A DNA stretch of 36,073 bases from Nanobdellota archaeon (GCA_020430425.1 JAGQJW010000004.1:1-36073), one strand, 5' to 3'. Positions 7,747 through 16,924 are shown, numbered from the stretch's first letter. The notes: a model not told the origin generated them from the letters alone. Program-made: numbers and translations.

Positions 7747-8633
7747 AACGGTTGGTACTCGATAGTAAGGTATTGGTTCTCGAAGATTTCCTTACCGTCT
7801 TCAACTCGCTTCTCTAAGGAACTAAGCTGCAACAACTGAGATGGATCGATCTCTTTTCTTGAAATCTTGGAACTGTTCTGATTGATTGACCTCTTTACTA
7901 TATTATCATCTCGTATACGATACGTGGTGATGCCTGTCTCTGAAACGATCTTGTGATTTATTTTTTTGAGTGTTGGTTCTGTTGAATCTTTTCCTAACAT
8001 CCTATCAATACTATGACTTATTCTTTTCTGAGTAAGATCTTGTTCTGTACTCCATAAATACTGGATGTCTGCTTCTGAAGGGCTCGCCTGTTTTTTATCT
8101 TGAAAATGATTCTCTTCCAGAGTATATTTTTCGTCTCTTTTAGTTTGCTGCTTATTTTTCGCTCTGACTTTTCTTAGTAGTTTAAACCATTTCTGATGAG
8201 GATGATAATGGGTGAATGTCACTTCTTGCACTCCCAGATTTTCAATAAAAGAAAAATCGAAATGGCTCTTGACTTGGGTAAATATCTCATCTTGTTTCAC
8301 AACGATGCTGACATCTTCACCAATGCCAACCCAGAGATCTATCTCTGGGAAAAATAGAAATGCATTCTCGTAGGGGGTCTGGTTCAGTGTATATTGCAGA
8401 TCCTGAATTCCCTGCTCTTCTGTCTTGAATGCATACTGAAACCCGTGCTCGTTTAGCTGTTTCACTTCCGGAATGATGATGCCCCCCTGCTGCTCAAAAA
8501 AGAAGGTCTCGACCTTGTTAGCAAGACTTCCCTGCTCTCGAAAGAAGTTCTTTACTTTTCTGGCTCTAAAAACATGATCTTTCACCAGATAATCAACAAG
8601 ATTTCTGATTGGTTGAGGATATTTAGGCTCCAT
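7743..8633 (-). CDS. Hypothetical protein with a JAMM/RadC-like HxH...PSxxD motif
   Basis: This 296-residue protein is not assigned with confidence. Residues 142-144 read HYH in VTFTHYHPHQ, and about 40 residues later SPSEADI (S186, D189) appears. HxHP followed by PSxxD is the metal-binding signature of JAB/MPN and RadC-like domains, although there the two parts are normally ~7-10 residues apart. Here a basic, Lys/Gln-rich segment separates them. The rest is mixed alpha/beta with a charged C-terminal third. ATG 8633 is chosen because a minus-strand TATA box is centred 28 nt upstream. TTG 8651 would extend it by six residues. Arg is more often AGA than in the neighbouring core genes. Its stop overlaps that of top6A. 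Confidence 0.65.
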   Translation of the reverse strand: MEPKYPQPIRNLVDYLVKDHVFRARKVKNFFREQGSLANKVETFFFEQQGGIIIPEVKQLNEHGFQYAFKTEEQGIQDLQYTLNQTPYENAFLFFPEIDLWVGIGEDVSIVVKQDEIFTQVKSHFDFSFIENLGVQEVTFTHYHPHQKWFKLLRKVRAKNKQQTKRDEKYTLEENHFQDKKQASPSEADIQYLWSTEQDLTQKRISHSIDRMLGKDSTEPTLKKINHKIVSETGITTYRIRDDNIVKRSINQNSSKISRKEIDPSQLLQLSSLEKRVEDGKEIFENQYLTIEYQPF

Positions 8634-8656
8634 TGGTCTCACAAAAATCAACTCGA

Positions 8657-8665
8657 ATTTAAATA
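8657..8665 (-). promoter_or_regulatory. TATA box of the 7743-8633 gene
   Basis: An A/T-only element (ATTTAAATA on the top strand, part of a longer A/T run) is centred 28 nt before ATG 8633 on the minus strand. It forms a divergent promoter pair with the box at 8707-8714. Confidence 0.55.
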
Positions 8666-8706
8666 AATTGTCACTTATTAGTGGTCTTTCTTGTTTTACG
8701 GAAAGC

Positions 8707-8714
8707 TTTAAATA
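8707..8714 (+). promoter_or_regulatory. TATA box of the envelope locus
   Basis: TTTAAATA is centred 27-28 nt before ATG 8738. It decides this start against an in-frame GTG at 8681 that lies upstream of the box. Confidence 0.65.
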
Positions 8715-8737
8715 CTGTTATTCGCACAAAAGACCTT

Positions 8738-10426
8738 ATGGCAAGCCGGTTTTTGAGGTCTAGAAAAGGTGCAGACTCCCCTGCAGGTTCATCGGGTGCA
8801 GCATTTCTTATTCTTATCATCACCTTGATCATCATTTTTTACATCCTGTTCCTCCCTCCAGAGGATCGAGAGAACCTTCTCTCTTCAGGAACCGTACCGG
8901 GAACACCATCAAGTCCGACAGGTGGATTTGAAGACCTTTTAGGAACAACTTCATTCCAGACAAACATCGGATCAGTAGACTACGTCGATGATGAGCCGAT
9001 CGAACACGAGTTCAATAGCTTTACCATCTACACCACCAAGGACGCACAGCTCATCAAGCAGATAGGAGCCCTCTCCATCAAGAACTCTGCCTTTGATACC
9101 AAGAATTATGAACTGGACTTCAGCGTCGACAAAAGAGTAACGGAGAACGTCCAGCTCACTTTCAATGTCGCTAGAGAAAGCGGTGGAACCCTTCTGGTCT
9201 ATCTCAACGGCGATCTTCTCTACGAAGGAAGTCCAAGTGTAGGCAGCCTATCACCGATAAAAATCCCTGCTGATCAACTCAAGAACGATAACATCCTTTT
9301 CTTTGCCGTATCCAGACCAGGATTTGCATTCTGGTCAACCAACGAGTATGATCTCGAATACGTAACTCTCACTGGAGATGTAACTGATGACAGCAACAGC
9401 TTCAACACGCAAAAGTTCTACATTGCTGAAACGGAATACAATAAGTTCAAGAAAGCAACACTCCAGTTCTTTCCAGACTGCTCCTACTCTACTGCAGGAA
9501 AGATAACTGTTACCCTCAATGGCGAACAAGTATTCTATGGACTCCCTGATTGTGGACTGAAGAATTTCTTCACCGTAGGAAAAGATCAGCTCATCCAAGG
9601 AGAGAACAGAATAGAATTCACTTCAGATGCTGGCTCTTATATCATCGACCAACTCAAACTAGATGTAACATTACAGGACGCAGAATATCCTGTCTATTAT
9701 TTCGATCTAGATGAAGACCTCTTTGTCGATGTCAATAGTGATCCGCGATGCGGAGAAACTGATGGCTACTGTCCTTCCAATTGCGAAGCCTATGAAGACC
9801 GTGATTGCTGCTTTGATGACAGCAAAAACAATTACTGGTGTGACCTCAAGACAGAGAACGTCCGTGATCGTTGTGTCAACACCGTCCTTGCAAGCTATGT
9901 CGATCGATGTGAAAGCGGCTATGAAGACATCTCGGGAGATCCAGCTGATGAAGGAGAAGGTCTTTGCGGAGATGATACTGATGATTACTGTCCTGCAGGA
10001 TGCAGTGCAGACTACGACAAAGACTGCTGCTTTGAGACCAGCGGTGCGTTCTGGTGTGATGATGTCCCCTATACTGGACGAGATAGTGTCTGTACCACTA
10101 GCGTCACCTCTGCTGAATGTCAAGCATGTCCAAGCGGCTATCGAGATGAAGATCGAGATAGACCAAACTGTCCAGCTGTAGAAGAAGATACGACAGTTCA
10201 AACTGAGGTAAAGGCAGGAGTGGATATCGTCATGGAGGTCTTCTTCACCGACGAATCCTACAAGAAAGTTGACTTTAACATCAATGGAAATATCATGCCG
10301 GTGGACACCTACAGCATCTCTGCATACCGAACTATCACTCCTTATGTCCGAGAAGGAATAAATTCTTTAGTCATCCAACCAAGAAAAGATGTTGATATCG
10401 CACAATTGAAAATTGTTGTGGAGTAA
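8738..10426 (+). CDS. Anchored beta-rich surface protein with tandem Cys-rich modules
   Basis: A 562-residue protein. Residues 1-20 are basic and polar, then an uncleaved-looking membrane anchor follows (about 21-39, LILIITLIIIFYILF) ending LPPEDRENLL. The ectodomain holds three stretches with a shared pattern of jelly-roll (galactose-binding-like) domains: YLNGDLLYEG, TLNGEQVFYG and NINGNIMPVD, each followed ~20-25 residues later by NDNILFF, GENRIEF or GINSLVI. Between the second and third lie two Cys-rich modules (about 335-400 and 406-478) sharing CG..D.YCP..C......DCCF....WCD. The GTG at 8681 was rejected in favour of the ATG after the TATA box. The next gene starts 8 nt downstream. Function is unknown; an extracellular or binding role is inferred. 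Confidence 0.85.
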   Translation: MASRFLRSRKGADSPAGSSGAAFLILIITLIIIFYILFLPPEDRENLLSSGTVPGTPSSPTGGFEDLLGTTSFQTNIGSVDYVDDEPIEHEFNSFTIYTTKDAQLIKQIGALSIKNSAFDTKNYELDFSVDKRVTENVQLTFNVARESGGTLLVYLNGDLLYEGSPSVGSLSPIKIPADQLKNDNILFFAVSRPGFAFWSTNEYDLEYVTLTGDVTDDSNSFNTQKFYIAETEYNKFKKATLQFFPDCSYSTAGKITVTLNGEQVFYGLPDCGLKNFFTVGKDQLIQGENRIEFTSDAGSYIIDQLKLDVTLQDAEYPVYYFDLDEDLFVDVNSDPRCGETDGYCPSNCEAYEDRDCCFDDSKNNYWCDLKTENVRDRCVNTVLASYVDRCESGYEDISGDPADEGEGLCGDDTDDYCPAGCSADYDKDCCFETSGAFWCDDVPYTGRDSVCTTSVTSAECQACPSGYRDEDRDRPNCPAVEEDTTVQTEVKAGVDIVMEVFFTDESYKKVDFNINGNIMPVDTYSISAYRTITPYVREGINSLVIQPRKDVDIAQLKIVVE

Positions 10427-10434
10427 AATGAAAA

Positions 10435-12777
10435 ATGCCATCAGGAAAAGAGGACTCTCAAAGCCTTGCCGGAAAGACAGGTGACGAACTCAATGAAAGG
10501 GTAGGAGAGATTCTAGAAGAATTCGCTGGTGCAACAAAACATTCTCAAAAAGAAACTTCATCGCAGGAAGAACTGATCAGAAAGCAGACGAAACTTGCTG
10601 AAGATCAAGATAAGGAACTGCAAAACGCAAGAAAGCAGGCTCATAATGCAAACGCAATCCCTGGTGCAGTACCCTCAACAACTTCTTCTTCATTTTCACA
10701 AGGAAACACGACTACAGGAATGTCTCCTGATGAAGCTGAACAACGACGACAGGAATTAGAAGAAGAAAAAAGGAATCTCAAAGAAGAACTCACCCAAGAG
10801 ATGAACCAATCGATCGAAGAAGCTGAACAAGATCGTGATGAAAAGATCGAGAAACTCAAGCAAGGACCACAAGGACTTCTAAAACTATTTGCGGGTCCGA
10901 CAATCTTTTTCCTGATTGCAGGAATAGATCTCTTAGTCAATTCAATCCCTTATGTGGGAGGTACTGTCGGGAATGTAGTGGTGTTTGTAGCAGCTCTTAT
11001 CATCTGGGCAATTCCTGCACTTCTCTTGTTTGACCTTTTTCTTTACTTAAAGATTGTCGCCTTCTACATCTTTGATCTCTTCTTTGGAGGAATCTCAACA
11101 GTAACTGGTCTCGTTCCTGGCCTAGGAGGTCTTGTCGATACTATTCCCGAAGCTGGTGCATGGATGTTCAAATTTTCACCACCCCATCTTATCAGAAAAG
11201 CATATGATGATAAACTGCCTTCAATGATCGCGAAAGAACGAGAACAGTGCAAGAATAAAATCAATCGAATCAAAGCAGGAGAGAAAGAGAAGTGGAGATT
11301 AGGTCTCAAGAAACTACAAGGTCATTTTACTGGTGTCGCTTTAGAAGGAAGAAAAGTACTTTCAACTCTTTTCATATTTCTCGTCCTCGCCTTATCTTTA
11401 CCCATGTCACCTTTCGGTGGAATCCTCGGATTTGAAAGCAAGCAACAGATTATTTTCACTGTTGTCTTTGTGATCTTTCTTTACATTCTTAAAGCAATCC
11501 AGTTCTTAGGAACACCAGACTTTGTCAAGCTCGTAGGATTTCTAGCTCTCATCCTTTCCTTTCGCTATATTGTCGTTGCAGATACGTTCCTGTCAAGAGC
11601 GATCGGCTCAACATCTTCCTGGATGATTACCGTCCTGTTTGTCGTAGCTGCAGTCTTGTACATTCTTCATATGTCAAACCCTGACAAGATGACTCTCCCT
11701 CGGATGATGGCTTTCTTGCTCTTTGTGGCCCTCATTTTGGTTTCACCTCGAATAATAGGCTATGTGGGAAGCGATCAGTTCCAGCTAGATATCCAATCAC
11801 AGCAGGTTCAGGCGCAAGCAGATATAGAGAATCTCAATTTCTGGGAACGGGCAATCCGTTGGTATACTGAGATGCATGCAAAAGGAAGCGGGGAATATAT
11901 TCCTGTAGCCCAACAAGAACAAGTACATGAATTTATCGGACTGACCCTTGATGGTGTGGAAGCCACAAGAGATGAGTTCCTTGAAGGAACTCCTGTACAG
12001 TTCAATGTCTATTACTCTACAGGATCAAAAGAATCTCTACAGGTTCTTACCACCTGTTCAACAGAAGGAATCCAAGGGGCAATAGAACCATCAAAACCAA
12101 TCCTTGCAACAAACCTGTATGCACCTGCAGTCAAGTGCACCTTCTCACAAGGACTGCCGAAAGGAACACACCTAGTCACCTTCCAATCATTCTATGATTA
12201 TAGCTCTCAGATACAGATCCCTGTCATGTTCATGTCTGATCGAAAATATAATGAGATCCTAGAAGGACAAGGAGACCCTGCAACTTTTGAAGGGGGAGTA
12301 AACAAACCACTCACGAGTTCAGGACCGGTCGATTTTGGAGTAAGCAACGCAAAAGAAGGCCAGCTTAAAATGCCTCTTGTCATCAACCCAGAAAATCCTA
12401 ATGAATTCCCTCAACTCATCAATATCAGATTAGACAATCCTCCCGGAGATGCAAGAACGCAAGGAGATCTCAAGAGCATACAAAAAGTAGTCTTTGATCT
12501 TCCTGAAGGAATCCAAGTCGGTAACTGCAACTTCCAAGACACTACTGGAGAGGTCCTTGCTATCACTTCAAAACTAGATGGGAGATGGGTAGTAGATATG
12601 ACTAGCTACTTCAACACGGTTGATCCCTATAAGACGGTGAGCTGCAACCTCTATTTCGCTGATAACTATGTCGATAAATATATTCCTGTTGGAACCGACT
12701 TTAGCATCCAGACATTATATTATGATATCAAGTACACTTACGTACTAGAAGAAAAAGTACCGGTGACGATCACATGA
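10435..12777 (+). CDS. Large multi-pass membrane protein with coiled coil and ectodomain
   Basis: A 780-residue protein of unknown family. Residues 1-140 are soluble and highly charged with coiled-coil segments (EEEKRNLKEELTQEMNQSIE region, about 100-145). Hydrophobic segments follow at about 154-172, 174-202 and 203-219. A charged loop (about 245-305) comes next, then five more spans (about 308-325, 338-357, 363-382, 396-412, 422-444). The last ~335 residues look like an extracytoplasmic beta-rich region. GGAG lies about 12 nt before the ATG; the gene follows the anchored Cys-rich protein after 8 nt, and its stop overlaps the lipoprotein start (ATGA). This gives a plausible membrane platform for the secreted partners on either side. 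No transporter or secretion family was recognised. Confidence 0.85.
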   Translation: MPSGKEDSQSLAGKTGDELNERVGEILEEFAGATKHSQKETSSQEELIRKQTKLAEDQDKELQNARKQAHNANAIPGAVPSTTSSSFSQGNTTTGMSPDEAEQRRQELEEEKRNLKEELTQEMNQSIEEAEQDRDEKIEKLKQGPQGLLKLFAGPTIFFLIAGIDLLVNSIPYVGGTVGNVVVFVAALIIWAIPALLLFDLFLYLKIVAFYIFDLFFGGISTVTGLVPGLGGLVDTIPEAGAWMFKFSPPHLIRKAYDDKLPSMIAKEREQCKNKINRIKAGEKEKWRLGLKKLQGHFTGVALEGRKVLSTLFIFLVLALSLPMSPFGGILGFESKQQIIFTVVFVIFLYILKAIQFLGTPDFVKLVGFLALILSFRYIVVADTFLSRAIGSTSSWMITVLFVVAAVLYILHMSNPDKMTLPRMMAFLLFVALILVSPRIIGYVGSDQFQLDIQSQQVQAQADIENLNFWERAIRWYTEMHAKGSGEYIPVAQQEQVHEFIGLTLDGVEATRDEFLEGTPVQFNVYYSTGSKESLQVLTTCSTEGIQGAIEPSKPILATNLYAPAVKCTFSQGLPKGTHLVTFQSFYDYSSQIQIPVMFMSDRKYNEILEGQGDPATFEGGVNKPLTSSGPVDFGVSNAKEGQLKMPLVINPENPNEFPQLINIRLDNPPGDARTQGDLKSIQKVVFDLPEGIQVGNCNFQDTTGEVLAITSKLDGRWVVDMTSYFNTVDPYKTVSCNLYFADNYVDKYIPVGTDFSIQTLYYDIKYTYVLEEKVPVTIT

Positions 12778-14426
12778 ACAAAAAAATAACTTTTCTCCTT
12801 TTCTCTTTTCTCTTGGTCATAGTCCTTACGGGATGTCAAGGTCCTCGAGTAAATCCTGGAATCCAGACGACAAACTTCAATACTGGAACGAAGGGATTAT
12901 CTTTGGAGTTCTTGAATCAAGCCCCTCCTGAAACCTTGTTTGAGACGACTGATTTTGATGTGCAGCTCTACGCAAAAAACCAGGGTGCATTCAGCCTTCA
13001 AGATCCTTACGTCGCAAAGATCGATCTTACCTATGATGGAAGCAAAGTCACCTCCTTAGAAGATTATGAACAGGACACTGCCCTGTTCTCTCAATTGTTC
13101 TCTGGCTTCAACCAACTGACTCCTCAATCAAAACTCTTGTTCCTGTATGGAAGGTCGACTGACTGGCCAGATGGTGAACAGGATTATGTCTCTCTTGCAC
13201 GATTCAAAGCAAAAGAAATCGTTGGAAATTTCCAGAGCACTACAGCAACCTTTATCGCACAGGTGTGCTATCCTTATGAGACTCACTTCGTCTCTGAAGT
13301 CTGCATCGATACAGACACCCAAGGAGTCAATCAACGAGAAGAAGTCTGTCAGCAAGAAGATAAGAGCTATAGTGGAGGACAAGGAGCACCAATTGCCGTC
13401 ACTGCAGTCGAAAGCCAGATGATACCTCGAGGAGTCTATGTCCAACCACAGTTCACCATTCATATCAAGCATGTCGGAGAAGGAACAGTCTCATTTCGAA
13501 ATGTAGCAGATACTTCTTATGATCCTCTCCAATGCCAAGAAATCGAAAGAGATAACGTAAACAAAATTTCTGTCACTGCACGCCTTGGAGGAGACGAACT
13601 AACTTGCCTACCTACTGAAGTCATTCTCAAAGATGGAGAAGCAAAGGTACAGTGCCAGCTCACTCAAGACAAGATACTTGGAGTCTCCTCAAATTATCAG
13701 ACAAGCCTCATCGTAGATGTCGGCTATCTCTACTCTGAAAGTTTTCGAAAGGATATTGTTGTAGAGAAATCAGAAGGAACCTCTTTTGAAGATCTCCAGA
13801 ACAGTCCTGAAGGATGTTTCTCTTGGCAAGTCTATGATGAAAAAGAAAAGAAATGCGTCTCTACCTGTGAATTCCAAGCAACATATGTAAGAGACAATTA
13901 TGATCCTTTCAAGAAACTGACCACTTCAATGGATCTGGTCGTCGCACCTGAAATTGATAGCAACTATCTCTGGAGCCAAGTAGGCTGCATCTACAAAGAT
14001 ACAACTACCTGCAAAGACAATGATCAACTCTGTATTCTCCAGAATGACCTCTGCGAACCAGGAAGCTTCTGTGGCCTTCCAAAGTGTCTCTTGTCAGACA
14101 CTGATCCGACAATCTCTAGTGCGACAAAAGTAGGAACTGATCAGTTCACTTTCTTCTGCACGGATAAGGATGATCAAGGAAACCTGATGCGAAGCTGCGG
14201 ATGCATCGATACTGCGTACTATGGCTTTGTAGACAAATCTAGCGAATGCCAGACGCAAGCAGCATATACTGAGAAAAGTACAGGAACGCTTACCAATGGA
14301 GGGATGAGACATACTATCACTGGTCTTGACTCAGAAGAATACAAAGGCATGTATCTTTGCGTAATGGTAAAAGATACCTTGAACCAGACTGCTATCAGAA
14401 GCTTTGCCTATCCCTTTACGACCTAG
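12774..14426 (+). CDS. Lipoprotein 1 of a three-member paralogous family
   Basis: A 550-residue secreted lipoprotein. The signal peptide (MNKKITFLLFSFLLVIV) ends in the lipobox LTGC (Cys21). Mature positions near 40 read GTKGLSLEFLNQAPP, and the middle region has CYPYETHFVSEVCID and a GGQGAPIAVTAVE segment followed by HVGEGTVSF. The same landmarks occur in the two lipoproteins downstream. This member has an additional Cys-rich C-terminal ~200 residues (for example SCGCIDTAYYG and LYLCVMV-like strands). It overlaps the stop of the 780-residue protein by 4 nt, so it belongs to that operon. Surface location is inferred from the lipobox; the function is unknown. Confidence 0.88.
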   Translation: MNKKITFLLFSFLLVIVLTGCQGPRVNPGIQTTNFNTGTKGLSLEFLNQAPPETLFETTDFDVQLYAKNQGAFSLQDPYVAKIDLTYDGSKVTSLEDYEQDTALFSQLFSGFNQLTPQSKLLFLYGRSTDWPDGEQDYVSLARFKAKEIVGNFQSTTATFIAQVCYPYETHFVSEVCIDTDTQGVNQREEVCQQEDKSYSGGQGAPIAVTAVESQMIPRGVYVQPQFTIHIKHVGEGTVSFRNVADTSYDPLQCQEIERDNVNKISVTARLGGDELTCLPTEVILKDGEAKVQCQLTQDKILGVSSNYQTSLIVDVGYLYSESFRKDIVVEKSEGTSFEDLQNSPEGCFSWQVYDEKEKKCVSTCEFQATYVRDNYDPFKKLTTSMDLVVAPEIDSNYLWSQVGCIYKDTTTCKDNDQLCILQNDLCEPGSFCGLPKCLLSDTDPTISSATKVGTDQFTFFCTDKDDQGNLMRSCGCIDTAYYGFVDKSSECQTQAAYTEKSTGTLTNGGMRHTITGLDSEEYKGMYLCVMVKDTLNQTAIRSFAYPFTT

Positions 14427-14442
14427 AAGAAAAGGCCAAAAC

Positions 14443-14450
14443 TATATAAA
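14443..14450 (+). promoter_or_regulatory. TATA box of lipoprotein 2
   Basis: TATATAAA lies in the 53-nt gap after lipoprotein 1, centred about 34 nt before ATG 14480. An ATG at 14450 starts within this box and would lie upstream of the transcription start. GTGAGG directly before ATG 14480 can act as ribosome binding site. Confidence 0.6.
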
Positions 14451-14479
14451 TGAAATCAACTCAGGAGACTATTGTGAGG

Positions 14480-15784
14480 ATGAATACCAAAAAACTCTTT
14501 TTGATCTCTTTGCTTGCAATCATGCTAGTGCTCACCTCCTGTAGTGGCATACCTTTCTCACGAACATCTTCAAAAAGCCAGACAGGAAACTATTACCAAG
14601 GAACTGACGGAGTCATCATGAGATTCTCTGATGCAACTACGCCACCAAGTAGAATGTACTATTATGAAGGAGGCAGCATTGATGATAATGCCTTTCAGGT
14701 CATGGTTGATGTACACAACATAGGAGCATCATGGACAAAAGGAGCACTCTATGTCTCAGGATATGACCCTTATATGATCAATTTCGATGAGATTGATATC
14801 CAGAAAGGATCCGCTTGGTCAGACTGTACTTTTGATATATCAAGTTTTCTTAATGGAGGATTCGCTAGTGCAAATTGCGCAGGAGTCAGCCTTAGCGGAG
14901 GAACGGATGGTCGGTTTGAAATAAGTACGAGAGATCTTGGACACATCTTCGGATGGGATGATAGTATCCTTAGCGGACTAGGTCTCACCGTTTCCAGCAC
15001 GGGCTCAGGAAGCTACAGTGTGAACGCAAATCTAGACAGTCTTATTGATGCAGACGTCTACAACCTAGGACGAGGACTCATCATCGCTATGAGTGGTCTT
15101 TCACTCACTCAATACAATGGTCTTAACTATAATGGTCTCCAGACAGGAGCAGGAATCCTTGCGCCAGACGGACCGGATTTCCCTGGAGGAGAAATGAATA
15201 CCGTCGTCTTCAACGGAGAAGTAGATAATTGGCCACAAGGTCTTGACCAGACAGATAAACCAATCACTTTCTTGGTTACCAATTGCTTCTTGTACACTAC
15301 GTATGCAACTCCACAGGTCTGTATTGACCCCGCACCTTATGATCAAGGAGTAAAAGTCTGCACTCCACGACCAACTACTTTCAACGGAGGAAATGGTGCA
15401 CCAGTTGCAATCACTTCAATTGAGCAAGAGAATACCCGGACCAAGGTACTCTTTGAGATCAACATCCAGAATGTCGGTGGAGGAACGGTCATGGACCTTG
15501 GATCGATGGAACGATGCAGTCCTTACTATCCTGGACGACTGACCACACAAGACCTCAACAATGTCTACATCATTGATGCAAGAATCGGAGGACAGCATCT
15601 CGACTGCACTCCGGACCGTTGGGACCCTATCAAGCTGGTGAATGGACAGGCAACTGCACGATGCGAATACAATATGGAATACGCAACTGCAAAAAGCGCC
15701 TATGAAACTCCTCTTATTATTGAACTAGGCTATGGCTACTCAACAACCATGAAAAGAAGTACCACTATAAAACGAGTAATCTAG
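14480..15784 (+). CDS. Lipoprotein 2 of the paralogous family
   Basis: A 434-residue protein with signal peptide MNTKKLFLISLLAIMLV and lipobox LTSC (Cys21). Family landmarks are GTDGVIMRFSDATTPP near residue 40, CFLYTTYATPQVCID, a GGNGAPVAITSIE segment and QNVGGGTVMD, each aligning by eye with the same points in the lipoproteins before and after it. It lacks the Cys-rich extension of lipoprotein 1 and has a Gly/Ser-rich insert in its first half. ATG 14480 is chosen over ATG 14450 because of the signal peptide fit, the GTGAGG ribosome binding site and the TATA position. The stop codon is part of a hairpin terminator, so this gene is probably a separate transcript. Confidence 0.88.
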   Translation: MNTKKLFLISLLAIMLVLTSCSGIPFSRTSSKSQTGNYYQGTDGVIMRFSDATTPPSRMYYYEGGSIDDNAFQVMVDVHNIGASWTKGALYVSGYDPYMINFDEIDIQKGSAWSDCTFDISSFLNGGFASANCAGVSLSGGTDGRFEISTRDLGHIFGWDDSILSGLGLTVSSTGSGSYSVNANLDSLIDADVYNLGRGLIIAMSGLSLTQYNGLNYNGLQTGAGILAPDGPDFPGGEMNTVVFNGEVDNWPQGLDQTDKPITFLVTNCFLYTTYATPQVCIDPAPYDQGVKVCTPRPTTFNGGNGAPVAITSIEQENTRTKVLFEINIQNVGGGTVMDLGSMERCSPYYPGRLTTQDLNNVYIIDARIGGQHLDCTPDRWDPIKLVNGQATARCEYNMEYATAKSAYETPLIIELGYGYSTTMKRSTTIKRVI

Positions 15785-15809
15785 GCTTCTAAAGCCCGTT
15801 TTTCTTCTT
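15784..15809 (+). terminator. Hairpin and T-run terminator after lipoprotein 2
   Basis: GGCTT (15784-15788) pairs with AAGCC (15792-15796) across a 3-nt loop, followed by CGTTTTTCTTCTTT. The stem begins at the last base of the stop codon. Confidence 0.6.
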
Positions 15810-15900
15810 TACAGGACTTCTTTTTAAAGGAAAAGATTTAAGTACTCAAACTCTTAGAAGTGATATATTCACTCTAAAGTGTGTGGAGGCTTTGAATACC

Positions 15901-16896
15901 ATGAAAAAAGTATTATTGATCTCGTTAGTGCTCTTGAGCACCTTTCTTGCCGCCTGTTCAGGTGGAAGTCCAACAGGACCATCGTTCAACCCTTACATAG
16001 GAGGAACTGAAGGTGTCAGGATGGAATTCATTGAGGGACAACCACCTCAAGAAGAAGGAGCAATCCTAGATAATGGAAAATCATCTTTTGCGATAGGACT
16101 CCAATTGACCAATGTCGGAGAATATGACATTGATGCAGGAGACCTAGAACTCGAACTTCGAGGAATCCTTCCAGAACAGTTTGGAATCAGCAACAGTGAT
16201 CTCGTAAAAGAACTAGAAGATCCTCTTCCTGGAGCAAAGAAAAATATTGATGGCAGCATCATCCCAGGACAGTTTTCAGCTGTCAGCTTTGATGGATTGA
16301 GCTATCAACCAGATGCACGAGGAGACATCCCTAAGACATTCCAGGTAAACCTCTGCTACGACTATAAGACCTATTCCTCAACTGCAGTCTGCATTGCTGA
16401 TGATGTCACCAATGCACTTACCGATGTTGAAGACAAAGAGATCTGTCAGATCAATGGCGTAAAGTCTGTCAAGAGCAGCGGTGGACCAGTGCAAGTGACC
16501 GATCTCAAACAGCTTCCTCAGGGAGGAAACAAGATCAGTGTTATCTTTACTGTATCTCATGTGGGAACCGGAAACATCTACAAGGTCAACAGTCCAGTAG
16601 GCTGTGATGACAATCTTGCAAACACTGACCGAAATAAAGTTGATATCAGCGTCTCTTTACCAGGAACCAGCAGTGCAAGTGTTACCTGTCAAGGATTTGA
16701 CACGAGTGGAGATACCGCAACTGGCGAGATCACTCTCTGGGAAGGAAATCCTCGAACCGTCACCTGTACCATCGAAGGAAACAGCGGAGCAGACATCATC
16801 TACGAAGACTTGCTAGATGTTGAGCTTTCCTATATGTATGGACAGACCAGTTCAGTCACCGCACTGATCAAGGATATCGGTACAGCAAACAATTAA
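15901..16896 (+). CDS. Lipoprotein 3 of the paralogous family
   Basis: A 331-residue protein with signal peptide MKKVLLISLVLLSTF and lipobox LAAC (Cys19). It is the shortest and plainest member, with GTEGVRMEFIEGQPP near residue 33, CYDYKTYSSTAVCIA, an SSGGPVQVTDLK segment and SHVGTGNIYKV, matching the same points in lipoproteins 1 and 2. A GGAGG (15885-15889) lies 11 nt before ATG 15901. The in-frame GTG at 15883 is upstream of it and was rejected. ATATAT at 15863-15868 could be its TATA box. The gene ends in a strong hairpin terminator that includes the stop codon. Confidence 0.88.
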   Translation: MKKVLLISLVLLSTFLAACSGGSPTGPSFNPYIGGTEGVRMEFIEGQPPQEEGAILDNGKSSFAIGLQLTNVGEYDIDAGDLELELRGILPEQFGISNSDLVKELEDPLPGAKKNIDGSIIPGQFSAVSFDGLSYQPDARGDIPKTFQVNLCYDYKTYSSTAVCIADDVTNALTDVEDKEICQINGVKSVKSSGGPVQVTDLKQLPQGGNKISVIFTVSHVGTGNIYKVNSPVGCDDNLANTDRNKVDISVSLPGTSSASVTCQGFDTSGDTATGEITLWEGNPRTVTCTIEGNSGADIIYEDLLDVELSYMYGQTSSVTALIKDIGTANN

Positions 16897-16918
16897 GGGT
16901 ATCCACCCTTACTTTTTT
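16894..16918 (+). terminator. Hairpin and T-run terminator after lipoprotein 3
   Basis: TAAGGGT (16894-16900) pairs perfectly with ACCCTTA (16905-16911) across ATCC, followed by C and six T. The first three bases are the stop codon of lipoprotein 3. It looks like a bacterial intrinsic terminator, unlike the bare T-runs common in archaea. Confidence 0.7.
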
Positions 16919-16924
16919 ATTAAA

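Noticed and set aside
8681-8737. GTG start extending the anchored Cys-rich protein by 19 residues
   Set aside because: The extension lies across the TATA box at 8707-8714, and ATG 8738 is at the usual distance from that box.
9707-10201. Open frame of 164 codons on the minus strand
   Set aside because: It is antisense to the Cys-rich modules, has no promoter or recognisable domain, and its Ile/Ser/Thr-rich product is typical of a shadow frame.
10428-10484. ATG at 10428 in another frame just before the 780-residue gene
   Set aside because: It opens only a very short frame; ATG 10435 leads into the long gene.
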